NCBI GenBank assembly: GCA_003165615.1
Contig: PLWR01000512.1
Location: 1 to 14,244, forward strand
DNA length: 14,244 nt
Source: Acidobacteriota bacterium
GTDB lineage: Bacteria; Acidobacteriota; Terriglobia; UBA7540
Reading direction: 5' to 3'
Below are positions 14,242-14,244 of the stretch, piece after piece. The position numbers were made by a program, and so were the translations under genes. How positions within the stretch are numbered: position 1 is the first letter of the stretch; each line of letters opens with the position of its first letter. The notes beneath the pieces are model-generated. The model made no database searches and was not told the DNA's origin. It saw only the letters and a list, made by a program, of their open reading frames with translations.

Positions 14242-14244
14242 CTT

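Overview
The window looks like a chromosomal segment of a GC-rich, Gram-negative-type soil or environmental bacterium, most probably an Acidobacteriota member. This is inferred from gene content: hpnC/hpnD/hpnE squalene genes, a secreted protein ending in a TonB C-terminal domain, a secreted multi-BON protein, and intergenic regions rich in short degenerate repeats. No rRNA, tRNA, integrase or transposase was recognised, so lineage rests on gene style alone.

Layout. (1) 1-1438, minus strand: the N-terminal two thirds of polyphosphate kinase (ppk1), cut by the window edge just after the catalytic histidine. (2) 1439-2340: about 900 bp without a credible gene. It holds a patch of 7-8 bp quasi-periodic sequence and a striking array of about ten degenerate ~33 bp repeats. 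(3) 2383-3591, minus: a secreted protein with three N-terminal repeats, an SH3-like domain and a TonB C-terminal domain. (4) 3767-6968, plus: the hpnC-hpnD-hpnE cassette. It makes squalene from farnesyl diphosphate via presqualene diphosphate and hydroxysqualene, presumably for hopanoids; no squalene-hopene cyclase lies in the window. (5) 7070-8542, plus: a secreted Ntn-hydrolase-like protein (C45 / phospholipase-B-like), convergent with (6) glyA, 8568-9857, minus, which has a long leader. (7) 10177-10917, minus: a secreted triple-BON protein followed by a clear Rho-independent terminator. (8) About 620 bp of gene-poor DNA. (9) 11540-14118, minus: a run read as TPM-domain protein, then nucleotidyltransferase-like protein, then LemA. 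The TPM/LemA pairing is common in bacteria; the nucleotidyltransferase between them is less expected. The spacer before lemA carries several perfect hairpins.

The genes are mostly housekeeping or cell-envelope functions. The less explained material is non-coding: the degenerate repeat array upstream of ppk1, heptad-period repeats at several gene boundaries (one running into the start of a coding sequence), and the stacked palindromes before lemA. I see no convincing new defence or mobile system. The repeat array at 1741-2258 is the best candidate for something undescribed.
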